Under the pieces are notes generated by a model. The model was not told the origin of the DNA. It saw only the letters and a program-made list of their open reading frames with translations, and did no database searches. A program made the translations under genes and the position numbers. From the NCBI GenBank assembly GCA_000403295.2, contig KE159605.1, positions 1,696,193-1,760,192 of the forward strand: 64,000 nucleotides of DNA, in the 5' to 3' direction. Below, piece by piece: positions 47,342 through 57,193 of this stretch (its first letter is position 1; every line of letters begins with the position of its first letter). The stretch comes from Lachnospiraceae bacterium M18-1 (GTDB lineage: Bacteria > Bacillota > Clostridia > Lachnospirales > Lachnospiraceae).

Positions 47342-49926
47342 CCCTCCTTCTTATATGGTGTGCCGGAGATAGGCAGGCTGTATCTGCGCTCTCCGTCCAG
47401 CCGGTAATATGCGTCCGTGATCGCCGGCGCCGTCGGAATCGATGTGATCTCTCCGATGCCGATGGCTCCATAGGCCACATCCAATCCCGGCTTGTCGATC
47501 ACAATCGCCTCGATCTCCGGGATCTCATGTGCTCGGAACAGCCCCAGCGCGCCGAATTTCTCGACAGGCTTGCAGTTTTCGTCGATGGGGTATTTTTCCC
47601 GCAGGGCAAATCCCATAGACATGACCACGCCGCCCTCGATCTGTCCTTCACAGGACAGCGGGTTCACGGCCTTTCCTACGTCGTGGGCTGCTGTGATCTT
47701 CTCGATCTTCCCGGTTTTGGAATCCAGGATGCACATCTGGGTTGCATATCCGTAAGCCACGTGGGATACCGGGTTGGGCACATCTGCCCCAAGGGGATCT
47801 GTCTTTGCCAGATATTCCCCATAGAACTCCTGTCCCACCATGTCTGCCAGTGTCTTTTCGCCGCCTTTCGCTTCCATGAATTTGCGGCAGGCACGCATAC
47901 ATGCCTCTCCGGTGATCAGCGTCTGTCTGGAGCCGGAGGTGGTTCCGGAATCCGGCGCGATCCAGGTATTGCTGCGCTCATAGACAATGTCCTCACGTTT
48001 CAGGTCCGTGCTGCTGACTACCATCTGCACCAGAACGGTTCCCAGACCCTGGCCGATGCAGGATGCGCCCGCATAGATATGCAGCTTGTGATCCTCCTCG
48101 ATGATCAGTTTGACACGGCCCGTATCCGGGATTCCAACGCCGACGCCGGCATTCTTCATGGCGCATGCCAGTCCGACCGGTTTTCCGGCCGCTCTCGCAC
48201 TGTCGTACTCCTCCTTTACCGCCTCTAACGTCTCCACCAGTCCGGTGGATTCGTCCACGATCTGTCCGTTGGGCAGCACGCCTCCCGGACGGATGGCATT
48301 GCGGTAGCGGATCTCCCATGGGGTGATCCCGATCTCGTCCGCCATCATATTTAACAGAGTCTCCGTGGCAAAGCAGGTCTGGGTCACGCCGAACCCGCGG
48401 AATGCTCCCGCCGGCGGATTGTTTGTATAGTATGCGGTTCCTTCAATTTCAAAGTTCTCATAGGCATAGGGTCCTGCCGCATGGGTGCAGGCACGTTCCA
48501 GCACCGGGCCTCCCAGGGAAGCGAATGCTCCTGTATCCGAGGCTACCTTTGCCTTGACACCCAGAATCTTTCCGTTTTCGTCACAGCCCATGGTAAAGTC
48601 CATCACAAAATGATGCCGCTTCGGATGGATCAGCAGAGACTCCGCCCTGGTCAGCCGGACCTTTACCGGTCGCCTGGTATGGTACGCGATCAATGCCGCA
48701 TGATGCTGCACCGTCATGTCCTCCTTACCGCCGAATCCTCCGCCTACCAGTGCGTTTTCCGCTTTTACTTTGTCTGTCCCCAGCATCAGGCTGCATTCCC
48801 GGTAACTGCAGTAAGCATCCTGGTCCGTGGAAATGACCATCACATCGCCGTCCTCATCGATGTAGGCCACCGCGCACTCCGGCTCTAAAAACGCATGCTC
48901 CGTCCAGGGAGTCTCGAAGTGCTGGGTGATCACATGCTTTGCATTCCGGATCGCTTCTTCCGCATTTCCGCGGCTCACATGCTTGTATGCCTGTACATTG
49001 GACTCTTCCTCGTCAAATACTTTTGGCGCGTCCGCAGCGGCGGCTTCCTCGATATTATGTACCATGGGAAGGACCTCGTACTCTACTTTGATAAGCTTTT
49101 TCGCTTTTTCTACGGTCTCCATGTCCTCCGCGGCCACCAGCGCAACGGCGTCTCCCAGGTAATGGGTCAGTCCGCCCACCGGGATCATGGTATACTGGTC
49201 ATGCTTGAGATGGCCGATCTTGTTCTCTCCTGGAATGTCCTCCGCTGTCAGAACCGCGATCACACCTGGCAGTGCTTTCGCTTTGGATGTATCGATCGAG
49301 AGCACCCTGGCTCTTGGATATTTACTCCGAAGAGCCGAGCCATAGCACATATTTTCCTTATAAAAATCATCCGGGTACTTGCCGTAGCCCAGCACCTTTT
49401 CTTCCACATCCAGACGGTGTACGCGGGAACCTACCTTCCAGTCATCCGCGCTCTTTCCGGGGATCACGCCTTCCCGGAGGATCTTTGCGGAAAGCTTCAC
49501 CGCGGCGATGATCTTCACATACCCGGTACAGCGGCAGTAATTATTCCGCAGGGCATATTTGATCTCATCCTCGGTGGGATCCGGATTTACGTCCAGAAGC
49601 GCCTTCGTGCACATCACCATGCCCGGAATGCAGAAGCCGCACTGTACTGCTCCCGCCTCACCGTATGCATAGGTAAAGACTTCGGATTCCCATTGGCTTA
49701 ATCCCTCCACAGTCAGGATCTGTCTGCCTTCGAGCCGGTCCGTTGTGGGAACACAGGCTTTGCACACAGCCCCGTCTATGATCACGGTACAGGCGCCGCA
49801 GGCCCCCTGGCTGCAGCCGTCTTTGACGGAGGTCAGGTGCAGCTCATCCCGGAGAAACCGGAGCAGAGACTGCTTTTTATCCGTTTTCACCGTTTTTCCA
49901 TTCACTACGAATGTATACATTTTCAA
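47338..49926 (-). CDS. xdh: Selenium-dependent xanthine dehydrogenase (molybdenum hydroxylase)
   Basis: 862 residues in one chain. The N-terminal ferredoxin domain (1-80) has CSQGACGACTVIIDGAVCKAC; the second [2Fe-2S] domain (about 85-150) has QCGFCIPGMVM and NNYCRCTGY. The molybdopterin domains (about 165-862) carry GGGFGGKEDMTVQ, PPAGAFRGFGVTQ and the catalytic Glu in GIGEITSIPTAPAI. There is no FAD domain, so electrons must leave through partners such as the ferredoxin next to it or YgfK. The selenium is a labile ligand, not selenocysteine; no in-frame TGA is present. It likely works on xanthine or urate-related purines. Confidence 0.92.
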   Translation of the reverse strand: MKMYTFVVNGKTVKTDKKQSLLRFLRDELHLTSVKDGCSQGACGACTVIIDGAVCKACVPTTDRLEGRQILTVEGLSQWESEVFTYAYGEAGAVQCGFCIPGMVMCTKALLDVNPDPTEDEIKYALRNNYCRCTGYVKIIAAVKLSAKILREGVIPGKSADDWKVGSRVHRLDVEEKVLGYGKYPDDFYKENMCYGSALRSKYPRARVLSIDTSKAKALPGVIAVLTAEDIPGENKIGHLKHDQYTMIPVGGLTHYLGDAVALVAAEDMETVEKAKKLIKVEYEVLPMVHNIEEAAAADAPKVFDEEESNVQAYKHVSRGNAEEAIRNAKHVITQHFETPWTEHAFLEPECAVAYIDEDGDVMVISTDQDAYCSYRECSLMLGTDKVKAENALVGGGFGGKEDMTVQHHAALIAYHTRRPVKVRLTRAESLLIHPKRHHFVMDFTMGCDENGKILGVKAKVASDTGAFASLGGPVLERACTHAAGPYAYENFEIEGTAYYTNNPPAGAFRGFGVTQTCFATETLLNMMADEIGITPWEIRYRNAIRPGGVLPNGQIVDESTGLVETLEAVKEEYDSARAAGKPVGLACAMKNAGVGVGIPDTGRVKLIIEEDHKLHIYAGASCIGQGLGTVLVQMVVSSTDLKREDIVYERSNTWIAPDSGTTSGSRQTLITGEACMRACRKFMEAKGGEKTLADMVGQEFYGEYLAKTDPLGADVPNPVSHVAYGYATQMCILDSKTGKIEKITAAHDVGKAVNPLSCEGQIEGGVVMSMGFALREKYPIDENCKPVEKFGALGLFRAHEIPEIEAIVIDKPGLDVAYGAIGIGEITSIPTAPAITDAYYRLDGERRYSLPISGTPYKKEG

Positions 49927-49981
49927 ATCTCACCTTCTTTTTTATTTTTCAACCGCACAGCTGGTTTTTTCATGTAGGATC

Positions 49982-50761
49982 TCATTCTTTCCCAAAAGCC
50001 GCCTCCAAGGCGCCTTTTCCGATCTTTCTTGCTTTGTCAGATATGGTGACACAGTATTCCTTATTCTCCCGCGCATCAATATCTCCGATCTTCAGCCCTT
50101 TTTCCACCTGCACGCCTTCCTGGAGCATTCCCCGGACAATGCCTGATATCTGTGCATAGACCGGAACACCTCCGGTCACTGCAACCATCTGTCCTTTCTT
50201 TACCAGATCTCCAATCCTGACTGCCGGTTCCATGACTCCGGATGCCGATGCCCTGATCAGGCGTTCCACGGTATATCCTGCGATTTCTCCAGGGATTCCC
50301 GTATTGGGAATGGCGCTGCCCTCCCGGATCACCTGTCCGAGAGACGGGCCCCTCTGGGTCTCGATCACGTAATGGCAGTCAGTTCCAGCCGTAAATCCGG
50401 GACCAATCCCGATCACCACAGGCGCATCCCCGATTCGGGTACCCAGATTTTTCTTCGCCATGATGCTGTCGATCAGAATGTCCGGCCTGTATTCCTCACG
50501 AATCTCTGCCTGTTCATCTACGATCACTGCAATATCGCCTGCCTTTATCACCTCCAGGGCCTCTTCCAGATTCCGGACCAGGACTCCTTTTGCCTGTTCC
50601 ACCCGGGCTGATCCCTCATACACCGCCCTGGAAAATGATACCGTCCTTCTCACGGCCAGAGGGACTTCGATGTCCGTCATTAAGATCTGATGGCCTGCAA
50701 GCCAAAATTCATACGCGATTCCTGTAGCCAGATCGCCGGCTCCCTTGATTAAGATCTTCAT
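49982..50761 (-). CDS. yqeB: Selenium-dependent molybdenum hydroxylase maturation protein, YqeB/EF2563 type
   Basis: 259 residues. The N-terminus is a Rossmann-like fold (LIKGAGDLATGIAYEFWLAG), the middle carries GIGPGFTAGTDCHYVIETQRG, and the C-terminal domain is a barrel-like GDLVKKGQMVAVTGGVPVYA segment. This family always accompanies selenium-dependent molybdenum hydroxylases and is thought to insert or supply selenium in the cofactor. It lies between ygfK and the dehydrogenase in the same operon. Mechanism not proven. Confidence 0.9.
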   Translation of the reverse strand: MKILIKGAGDLATGIAYEFWLAGHQILMTDIEVPLAVRRTVSFSRAVYEGSARVEQAKGVLVRNLEEALEVIKAGDIAVIVDEQAEIREEYRPDILIDSIMAKKNLGTRIGDAPVVIGIGPGFTAGTDCHYVIETQRGPSLGQVIREGSAIPNTGIPGEIAGYTVERLIRASASGVMEPAVRIGDLVKKGQMVAVTGGVPVYAQISGIVRGMLQEGVQVEKGLKIGDIDARENKEYCVTISDKARKIGKGALEAAFGKE

Positions 50762-50850
50762 TTTTTTATCCGCCTCTCTTTGTGTTTTACATCCATCATA
50801 CGGCCTTTCTCATGATCTGTAAACATCCTTTTACTGGCAGCTACCGTGTA

Positions 50851-50904
50851 GTTACTGTTCACGGTGCCATGCAGCAGGGTGCACGACGCCGTGTGAACAG
50901 TAAC
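50851..50904. repeat. Dispersed palindromic repeat, copy D (54 bp)
   Basis: A single hairpin closes on GTTACTGTTCAC and GTGAACAGTAAC. Its reverse complement is identical to the first 35 bases of copy B at 24674. It lies in the 210-bp gap between ygfK and yqeB, inside the purine operon. Confidence 0.85.
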
Positions 50905-50971
50905 GGGAGCATCCCTTCTGCTCCCGGGTATGGCCCCGTTCTTTCTCATTTCTTCATTGTATTCCCGGCTT

Positions 50972-53953
50972 TTAAAGCAGATAACTGTAATCCGCGCACA
51001 CTGCTTCAATAAGTCTCTGCAGTCCTTCCGGTACTTTCGTTTCCTGCCCCTTCTTCCAGGTGTGCTCTGTACCCAGGAAGCGTACCTTGCAGGTCAGTTC
51101 CTCCCGGTTCAGTACGGCAAATCCGTCGTTCTTGCTGTCCGCCATATCCTTTTCACCTGCAAATAACGTAAATTTATCAAGGTACGGTGCACTTGCATAC
51201 GGGCAGAATACCTTACAGTTGCCGCATTCATTACACATATAGTCCACATGGATGACCTGTGCCTTCGCCATTCCCGGTACTTTGACAGAGATATTGGCAC
51301 GGTTCGGGCATACGTCCACGCAGTTTTCACAAACCGTTGAACAGCCAAGGCAGCGGTCAGCCTCTTTGCCGCATCCCGGCTCCGCAAGGATCCCCTTCTT
51401 CTGATAAATGGCTTCTGCATCTGCCGGTGTACTCATATCTCCTGTCACCGGTACGCCTGCGATGGCTTCCGCTGCTGTCATAGCCTCTCCCATTCCATTC
51501 ACCACCAGGGATGGTCCGAACAGGCCGTCGCCGACTACATAGACGCCTTCCACGCTGCTTTCCAGAGTCTTGCTCACCTTCACACGTCCGCGTTCATCCA
51601 CATTCAGCCCGTTTGCTTCATAATAATCTGTAGGCACTTTTTCGCCCACTGCCGCAATCACGGTATCTGCCGGAATGGAAACGGTCTCGTCTGTCTCCAC
51701 GACCCCGGCACGTCCGGAAGCGTCCCGCTCGCCAAGCCGTGTTACCTTGCAGGTCAGGCTGCCGCCTTCCAGCTTCACCGGAGCCAGGAGTTCTTTGAAC
51801 TCTACGCCGTCTTCGACAGCCAGCAGCAGTTCATGCTCATCTGCAGGCATATAGCGCTTGGTCCTGCGGTATACCAGATACACATGATCCACGCCGTCGC
51901 AGCGCTTCGCCGCCCTTGCGGTATCCATAGCCGTATTTCCGCCGCCGATCACGACTACATTTTTTCCAAGGTCTACCTTACCCTGCTTTGCATTGAAATC
52001 TTCCAGGAATGCCAGCGCATTTACAGCCTCGCCGCCTTCCAGTTTCAGCTCTCCCCGTTTGTAGGCGCCTACTGCCAGGACCACACCGTCATACTCTTTC
52101 TTCAGTTCTGCTACGGCCGGCGCCTCCGTATTGGTCAGGATCTTCACGCCCAGTTTCCGAAGCAGGGATACATCCTTGTCGATCACGCTGTCGTCGATCC
52201 GGAAATCCGGAATGATCGCGCTGACTACGCCGCCCAGCTTATCACGCTTCTCATAGATCGTCACGTCCGCGCCTGCCCTTGCCAGATAATATGCCGCCGC
52301 CATACCGGAGGGGCCGCCGCCTACAACCGCAGCTTTCTTGCCGCAGCTTCCGGTGGGAGCGACCGTGCCGATCACTGCGTCAAATGCCTTCTGTGCACAT
52401 TCCAGCTTGGTATCCCGGATCTGAACCGGCGTCTCATAGAAATTCCGGTTGCAGTGACTCTGACAGCCGTGAGCACAGATGGTTCCCGTGATGAACGGCA
52501 GCGCGTTCTTGTTCAGGATCACCTTCAATGCCTCTTCGTATTTTCCTTCTCCTGCAAGCCGCACATAGGTCGTAATCTCCTGATGGATGGGACATGCATC
52601 CTCACAGGGAGCCGTGTAGCAGTCCAGAAGCGGAACTCTCTCTTTGGACTTTCTGGATATCGGAAGCTTCGCGGGTTTTACATGGTGAGGATCGTTGACT
52701 GCCTCTTCCGCCAGCTGGTTCAGCGCCTTCACGTCAATCCCTTCGAATGGCTTCACGCCCATAGCATCCAGACCCTCTGCCATCTGTTTCAGCCTCTGGT
52801 ATCCGCCTGGCTTTAAGATTGTTGTCGCCACCGTTACCGGCCAGATTCCGGTTCCTATGATCTTATCGATATTAAACGCGTCTGCTCCGCCGGAATATGC
52901 AATCCGAAGCTTCCCGTCAAAGTCTCTGGAAAGCTTTGCCGCCACAGAAAGGGAAAGCGGATACAGGGATTTTCCGGACATATACATCTCTTCGCTTGGC
53001 AGTTCATTAGCCTTCACATCTACCGGGAAGGTATTGGTGATCTTCACACCAAACTCCAGATTCTGCTCACCGGAGAGCTTCATCAGTCTCTGGAGCATCG
53101 GAACTGCATCCGCATACTGCAGATCGTCGTCAAAATGGAACCTTCCGAACGCCACATAGTCATATCCCATTTTGTCCATGGTCTCCCGTGCGAACTCATA
53201 TCCTAAAAGGGTCGGGTTGCATTTGATAAATGTGTTGATCTTCTTCTCTGTCAGAAGATAGGTGGCAATACTCTCGATCTCCTGGGGCGGGCATCCATGG
53301 AGGGTGGAGATGGTCGCCGAATTGCAGATCAGCGGGGAGATTCCTTCAATATCTTCCTTCGTGACATTCTTGAAGTCCCCTGCATGGGCAAGGAGCACTT
53401 CCCTGCATTTCTGAAAGGCCTCTGTCTGCTCTGCGTTCATCATGTTGTTGATAAATGTGTCGATCTTCTCGGACTTGATCCCTTCCAGATCGTAGCCCAC
53501 ACTGATGTTGAACTGGTAGCCGTCCATGCTTCCCAGCCCGTATTCCTTTGCCACGAAAGCAAGCAGGAACCAGGCCTTGATATATTCGTCCTGAGCCTGG
53601 GGAACATACAGCTCTGTGGACCACTCACAGTTGTAGCACTCATCCTCCGCCAGGATACATGGCTTGTTGACACATGCCGCCAGCTCTGCGCCGTCCATGA
53701 TCTGTACGGTCTTCAATTCAAAGAAACGGCTCCCTGCATAGTAAGATGCCACGATGTTCTGCGCCAGCTGGCTGTTGGGGCCTGCCGCCGGGCCGATCGG
53801 TGTCTCCAGCTTCCGTCCGAAGATGGTCTGTGCCTTTCCCGGATCTGCAGTGTAGGGGCTATGTACTCCGAATACAGTTCCTTTTTCGTCATGCTCAGTC
53901 CGAACCCAGTTTAATAACTGTTCGAATGGCATGCAGCTCATAATATCACTCAT
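50972..53953 (-). CDS. ygfK: Putative selenate reductase/urate-pathway flavo-iron-sulfur protein YgfK
   Basis: 993 residues. An N-terminal TIM-barrel region resembling dihydroorotate dehydrogenases (about 1-430) is followed by a glutamate-synthase-small-chain-like module (about 440-830). The latter has CEDACPIHQEI, the FAD site AAVVGGGPSGMAAAYYLARA and the NAD(P) site VVVIGGGNTAMDTARAA. The C-terminus has two cluster sites (CLGCSTVCENCVDVCP; CNECGNCKVFCPYA). It is a soluble electron-transfer flavoprotein. Originally linked to selenate reduction, it is a marker of anaerobic purine/urate degradation clusters. The exact reaction is not settled. Confidence 0.93.
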   Translation of the reverse strand: MSDIMSCMPFEQLLNWVRTEHDEKGTVFGVHSPYTADPGKAQTIFGRKLETPIGPAAGPNSQLAQNIVASYYAGSRFFELKTVQIMDGAELAACVNKPCILAEDECYNCEWSTELYVPQAQDEYIKAWFLLAFVAKEYGLGSMDGYQFNISVGYDLEGIKSEKIDTFINNMMNAEQTEAFQKCREVLLAHAGDFKNVTKEDIEGISPLICNSATISTLHGCPPQEIESIATYLLTEKKINTFIKCNPTLLGYEFARETMDKMGYDYVAFGRFHFDDDLQYADAVPMLQRLMKLSGEQNLEFGVKITNTFPVDVKANELPSEEMYMSGKSLYPLSLSVAAKLSRDFDGKLRIAYSGGADAFNIDKIIGTGIWPVTVATTILKPGGYQRLKQMAEGLDAMGVKPFEGIDVKALNQLAEEAVNDPHHVKPAKLPISRKSKERVPLLDCYTAPCEDACPIHQEITTYVRLAGEGKYEEALKVILNKNALPFITGTICAHGCQSHCNRNFYETPVQIRDTKLECAQKAFDAVIGTVAPTGSCGKKAAVVGGGPSGMAAAYYLARAGADVTIYEKRDKLGGVVSAIIPDFRIDDSVIDKDVSLLRKLGVKILTNTEAPAVAELKKEYDGVVLAVGAYKRGELKLEGGEAVNALAFLEDFNAKQGKVDLGKNVVVIGGGNTAMDTARAAKRCDGVDHVYLVYRRTKRYMPADEHELLLAVEDGVEFKELLAPVKLEGGSLTCKVTRLGERDASGRAGVVETDETVSIPADTVIAAVGEKVPTDYYEANGLNVDERGRVKVSKTLESSVEGVYVVGDGLFGPSLVVNGMGEAMTAAEAIAGVPVTGDMSTPADAEAIYQKKGILAEPGCGKEADRCLGCSTVCENCVDVCPNRANISVKVPGMAKAQVIHVDYMCNECGNCKVFCPYASAPYLDKFTLFAGEKDMADSKNDGFAVLNREELTCKVRFLGTEHTWKKGQETKVPEGLQRLIEAVCADYSYLL

Positions 53954-53993
53954 TTTCTATTCCTCCTGATACGTTTTAGTCTCTTAATTGATA

Positions 53994-55325
53994 TTATCCG
54001 TTGATACTCTTCCACAGCTTTGCAGAGGATTCCCTGCATTTTGCCATAGCTTCTTCCACATCGATCACTTTCACTTCCCGGTCTTTCATCAGGACTTTTC
54101 CGTTGCCGACTGTGGTCACCACATCCCTTCCGGTCATGCCGAACAGGATATGTCCGTTGATGTTGTTCTCATCCAGATGTGTGGGCGGGTTGTAATCTAC
54201 GACGATCACATCTGCTGCCGCCCCTTCCTTCAAAACGCCCAGAGGAGCCTTGAAGTAACGGCTGGCGATGGCCGCGTTGTTCTCGAACAGCATCTTGGGC
54301 ACTTCGCCCCACGCCGCGTTGGCGTCGCACAGATGATGCTTGTGGAGCACATTTGCCACTTTGTAGGACTCTGTCATATCGTGGGTATAGCCATCGGTTC
54401 CCAGACCTGCCAGGATTCCTCTGTGTACCAGCTCCATGGTGGGCGGGCATCCGCAGGCATTGCCCATGTTGGATTCCGGATTATGTACGACCATGGTGTT
54501 GGTATCCTTCACCAGGTCCATCTCATGGGAATTGATATAAATGCAGTGTCCCAACAGCGTCTTTTCTCCCAGGATATTCCAGTCCATGAGCCGGTCTACG
54601 ATCCGCTTTCCGTACTTCTTCAGACAGTCATGCAGGTCTTCGATGCCCTCTGCTACGTGGATATGGTAGCCCACCTCGTCCGGCTTGTTGGCCGCTGCCA
54701 GCTCCATGGTCGCATCTGAGATCGTAAACTGAGCATGCATTCCCATCATACCAGCGAGCATATCCGAATCATCCTTCAATGCGTAGCGGATAAATTCCGC
54801 ATTTTCCATGACCGCTTCCCTTGCCTTATCCATGCCGTCCCTGTCAGATACTTCGTAGCACAGGCAGGAACGCACGCCCAGCTCCTTCGCCACGTCTGCA
54901 ATGGTGAACAGGCTGTCCTTGATATGGCCGAAGCTTGCATGATGGTCGAAGATGGTAGTCACACCGTTGCGGATGCAGGAGATCATGGTATCCACTGCGC
55001 TGTACTTCGTCTGTTCCAACGTCAGATGCCGGTCAATGGTCCACCACTGTCCGTCCAGGATATCCAGAAATCCCTTCGGATTGTAGCCCTTGATACTGAA
55101 TCCTCTTGCCATGGCGCTGTAGATGTGCTCGTGAGTATTGATGAACGCGGGCATGATCAGGCCCTTCTTCGCATCAATATACTCTGCTCCCGGATAAGCT
55201 TCCTTCAAGTCCTTCTCCGCACCTACCTTGACAATCTTTGTTCCTTCAATCGCAACCGCTCCATTTTCCAAATATGGAAGATTGCTGTCTCTGGTAATCA
55301 CCTTACCATTTCCTATGATCAGCAT
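53994..55325 (-). CDS. ssnA: Aminohydrolase SsnA
   Basis: 443 residues, an amidohydrolase of the chlorohydrolase/guanine-deaminase type. Metal ligands: HEH in NTHEHIYSAMARGFS, the His of HIHVAEGIEDL, GHCIYINSHEMDL and the Asp in LGTDGYTHDMTES. It probably opens or deaminates a heterocyclic intermediate of purine breakdown. The gene lies 40 bp upstream of ygfK and downstream of the permease. Confidence 0.92.
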   Translation of the reverse strand: MLIIGNGKVITRDSNLPYLENGAVAIEGTKIVKVGAEKDLKEAYPGAEYIDAKKGLIMPAFINTHEHIYSAMARGFSIKGYNPKGFLDILDGQWWTIDRHLTLEQTKYSAVDTMISCIRNGVTTIFDHHASFGHIKDSLFTIADVAKELGVRSCLCYEVSDRDGMDKAREAVMENAEFIRYALKDDSDMLAGMMGMHAQFTISDATMELAAANKPDEVGYHIHVAEGIEDLHDCLKKYGKRIVDRLMDWNILGEKTLLGHCIYINSHEMDLVKDTNTMVVHNPESNMGNACGCPPTMELVHRGILAGLGTDGYTHDMTESYKVANVLHKHHLCDANAAWGEVPKMLFENNAAIASRYFKAPLGVLKEGAAADVIVVDYNPPTHLDENNINGHILFGMTGRDVVTTVGNGKVLMKDREVKVIDVEEAMAKCRESSAKLWKSING

Positions 55326-55402
55326 AATGCCGCCTCCTTTATAATAAATTTTTATTTGTTAGCTTTATTGTATTATTTTTTATATTGCTGCCGCGCTGAA
55401 TC

Positions 55403-56761
55403 TTAATCCAGCTTTTTCTCTGCCGGCGTCAGGTCCATGTCTTTCGGAAGTACCAAGTTCAAAAGGATCGCTACGATGGTAGCCAGCACTACCGGGGATT
55501 TTCCGAAAATGGTAGTTACCCATGCCGGGAAAGCTGCCAGCGCCGCATTTGCCTGGGTGATTCCCATTCCCAGAGCAATGGCAAGACCGACGATCGTCGT
55601 ATTCCTGTAATTCATCGGGGATGCCGTGATCAGCTTCACACCGGTCATTGCGATGGACGCGAATACGGAGACGGTAGCTCCGCCGAGCACGCAGGACGGG
55701 ATCGTCGTCAGCAGCGAGGAAAACTTCGGGATCAGACCTGCTACCAGCAGGATACCTGCTGCCATGGCAAATACTCTCTTTGCCACTACTTTTGTGGATG
55801 CCACGATTCCTACATTCTGGCTGTATGTAGCAGTGGGAAGCCCTCCGAAGAACGCGCAGAAGATATTGCTGATGCCGTATGCCACGATACCGCCGTTCAG
55901 TTCTTCGTCTGTGGGCATCCTGTCCAGACCGCCCGTCGTAGTTGCGGAAAAGTCGCCGATGGCCTGGATGGAATTAATAGCAAACAACACACCGATGGCC
56001 ACACAGGATGAAGGTTCAAATGTGATGCCGAAATGGAGCGGTCTGGGAAGCTGGAACATGGAAGCCGACGCCACAGAGGAAAAGTTCACCATTCCGAATG
56101 CCAACGCCACGGCATATCCCACAACAATTCCTATTAATATGGAAGATAATTTCCAGATTCCCTTTCCGTAATGATTCAGTGCAGTCACCACGATCAGCGT
56201 GATGATGGCGATCAGCCAGTTCTGCCAGGAACCATACTGCTCGCTCCCCGTGCCTCCTGCCATATAGTTGATGGCCGTCGGATACAGGGAAAGACCGATC
56301 GCGAATACCACCGTGCCGGTGATCAGCGGAGGGAAAAACCTCCGGATCTGCTTGATAAAAACTCCCACGATGATCGCAACGATACCGCCTGCAATCTGCG
56401 CCCCCAGGATCGTCGCCACATCAAAATCCCCTGCGATGGCCTGCATAGTAGGCACATAAGCGAAACTGATGCCCATAATGACCGGAAGTCCGGACCCCAG
56501 GGAAATGGGTCCGTTCTTGATCAGCGGAAACAGCTGAATGAACGTGGTCAGCGCTGACATCACCAGCGCCGCCTGAATCAATATGACTGAATCTGCCGGT
56601 GAAAGTCCCGCCACTCCAGCTACGATGATCGCCGGTGTCACACATCCTACGATCATTGCCACCACATGCTGCATGGCCAGCGGAAGTGCCTGTGATACGG
56701 AAGGCCTTCCGTCAATTCGGAATAATTCCTGTGAGATCGCGCCTGATTCTTCTTTACTCAT
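55403..56761 (-). CDS. Xanthine/urate permease, NCS2 family
   Basis: 452 residues with about 12-14 membrane helices. NCS2 motifs are clear: QHVVAMIVGCVTPAIIVAGV, GSGLPVIMGISFAYVPTM, and FGGLPTATYSQNVGIVASTK near the C-terminal third. The signature ATTTGGLDRMP is present. It is a proton-coupled purine importer, xanthine or urate most likely given the operon (UacT/XanQ-like). It is the first gene of the minus-strand purine operon. Confidence 0.93.
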   Translation of the reverse strand: MSKEESGAISQELFRIDGRPSVSQALPLAMQHVVAMIVGCVTPAIIVAGVAGLSPADSVILIQAALVMSALTTFIQLFPLIKNGPISLGSGLPVIMGISFAYVPTMQAIAGDFDVATILGAQIAGGIVAIIVGVFIKQIRRFFPPLITGTVVFAIGLSLYPTAINYMAGGTGSEQYGSWQNWLIAIITLIVVTALNHYGKGIWKLSSILIGIVVGYAVALAFGMVNFSSVASASMFQLPRPLHFGITFEPSSCVAIGVLFAINSIQAIGDFSATTTGGLDRMPTDEELNGGIVAYGISNIFCAFFGGLPTATYSQNVGIVASTKVVAKRVFAMAAGILLVAGLIPKFSSLLTTIPSCVLGGATVSVFASIAMTGVKLITASPMNYRNTTIVGLAIALGMGITQANAALAAFPAWVTTIFGKSPVVLATIVAILLNLVLPKDMDLTPAEKKLD

Positions 56762-57011
56762 GTCTTTTTCTTTTCTCTCCTTCTTTCTTAAAAATTTTGC
56801 GTGTCATTTCTATATGATTAAGAAGCTTCCACTGTTATCCGCCATGATGACTGCCAGCCGGCATGGAGCAGACGCCGGCATAAGCAGCTTCCCTGTGTCC
56901 CTTTGGATCAGCAGACCAGATGTCTGTCTGCTATGCAAAAGTAATAATATCTAAACTTTTGCCTCCGGCCTGGTTCATGCACATTAAACAATTTTCACTT
57001 CCATTGATTCT

Positions 57012-57040
57012 ATAATAACATCAATCTGCTCAAAACACAA
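57012..57040 (-). promoter_or_regulatory. Promoter of the permease-ssnA-ygfK operon
   Basis: Minus-strand TTGTGT, 17-bp spacer, TATTAT. The leader to the permease start is about 245 nt. The gap 56762-57193 holds only this and the divergent promoter, plus A/T-rich tracts. Confidence 0.55.
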
Positions 57041-57086
57041 GCAAAATAAAAATTTTTTTGTTTCTTAAAAATTTTTTGTTTTCCTC

Positions 57087-57114
57087 TTGATTTTTTCAAA
57101 ATTTGTGTTATGAT
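57087..57114 (+). promoter_or_regulatory. Promoter of the regulator-dpaL-ygeY-ygeW-arcC arm
   Basis: TTGATT, a 16-bp spacer and TATGAT lie about 80 bp before the regulator start. It is divergent from the permease promoter with about 50 bp between them. Confidence 0.6.
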
Positions 57115-57193
57115 GTTTTTTAGAGAGACCAATAGAGCTTGAAATAACAGCCCGGTATTTCCAATGCATATATATAAGGAAGGAGGAATGAAA

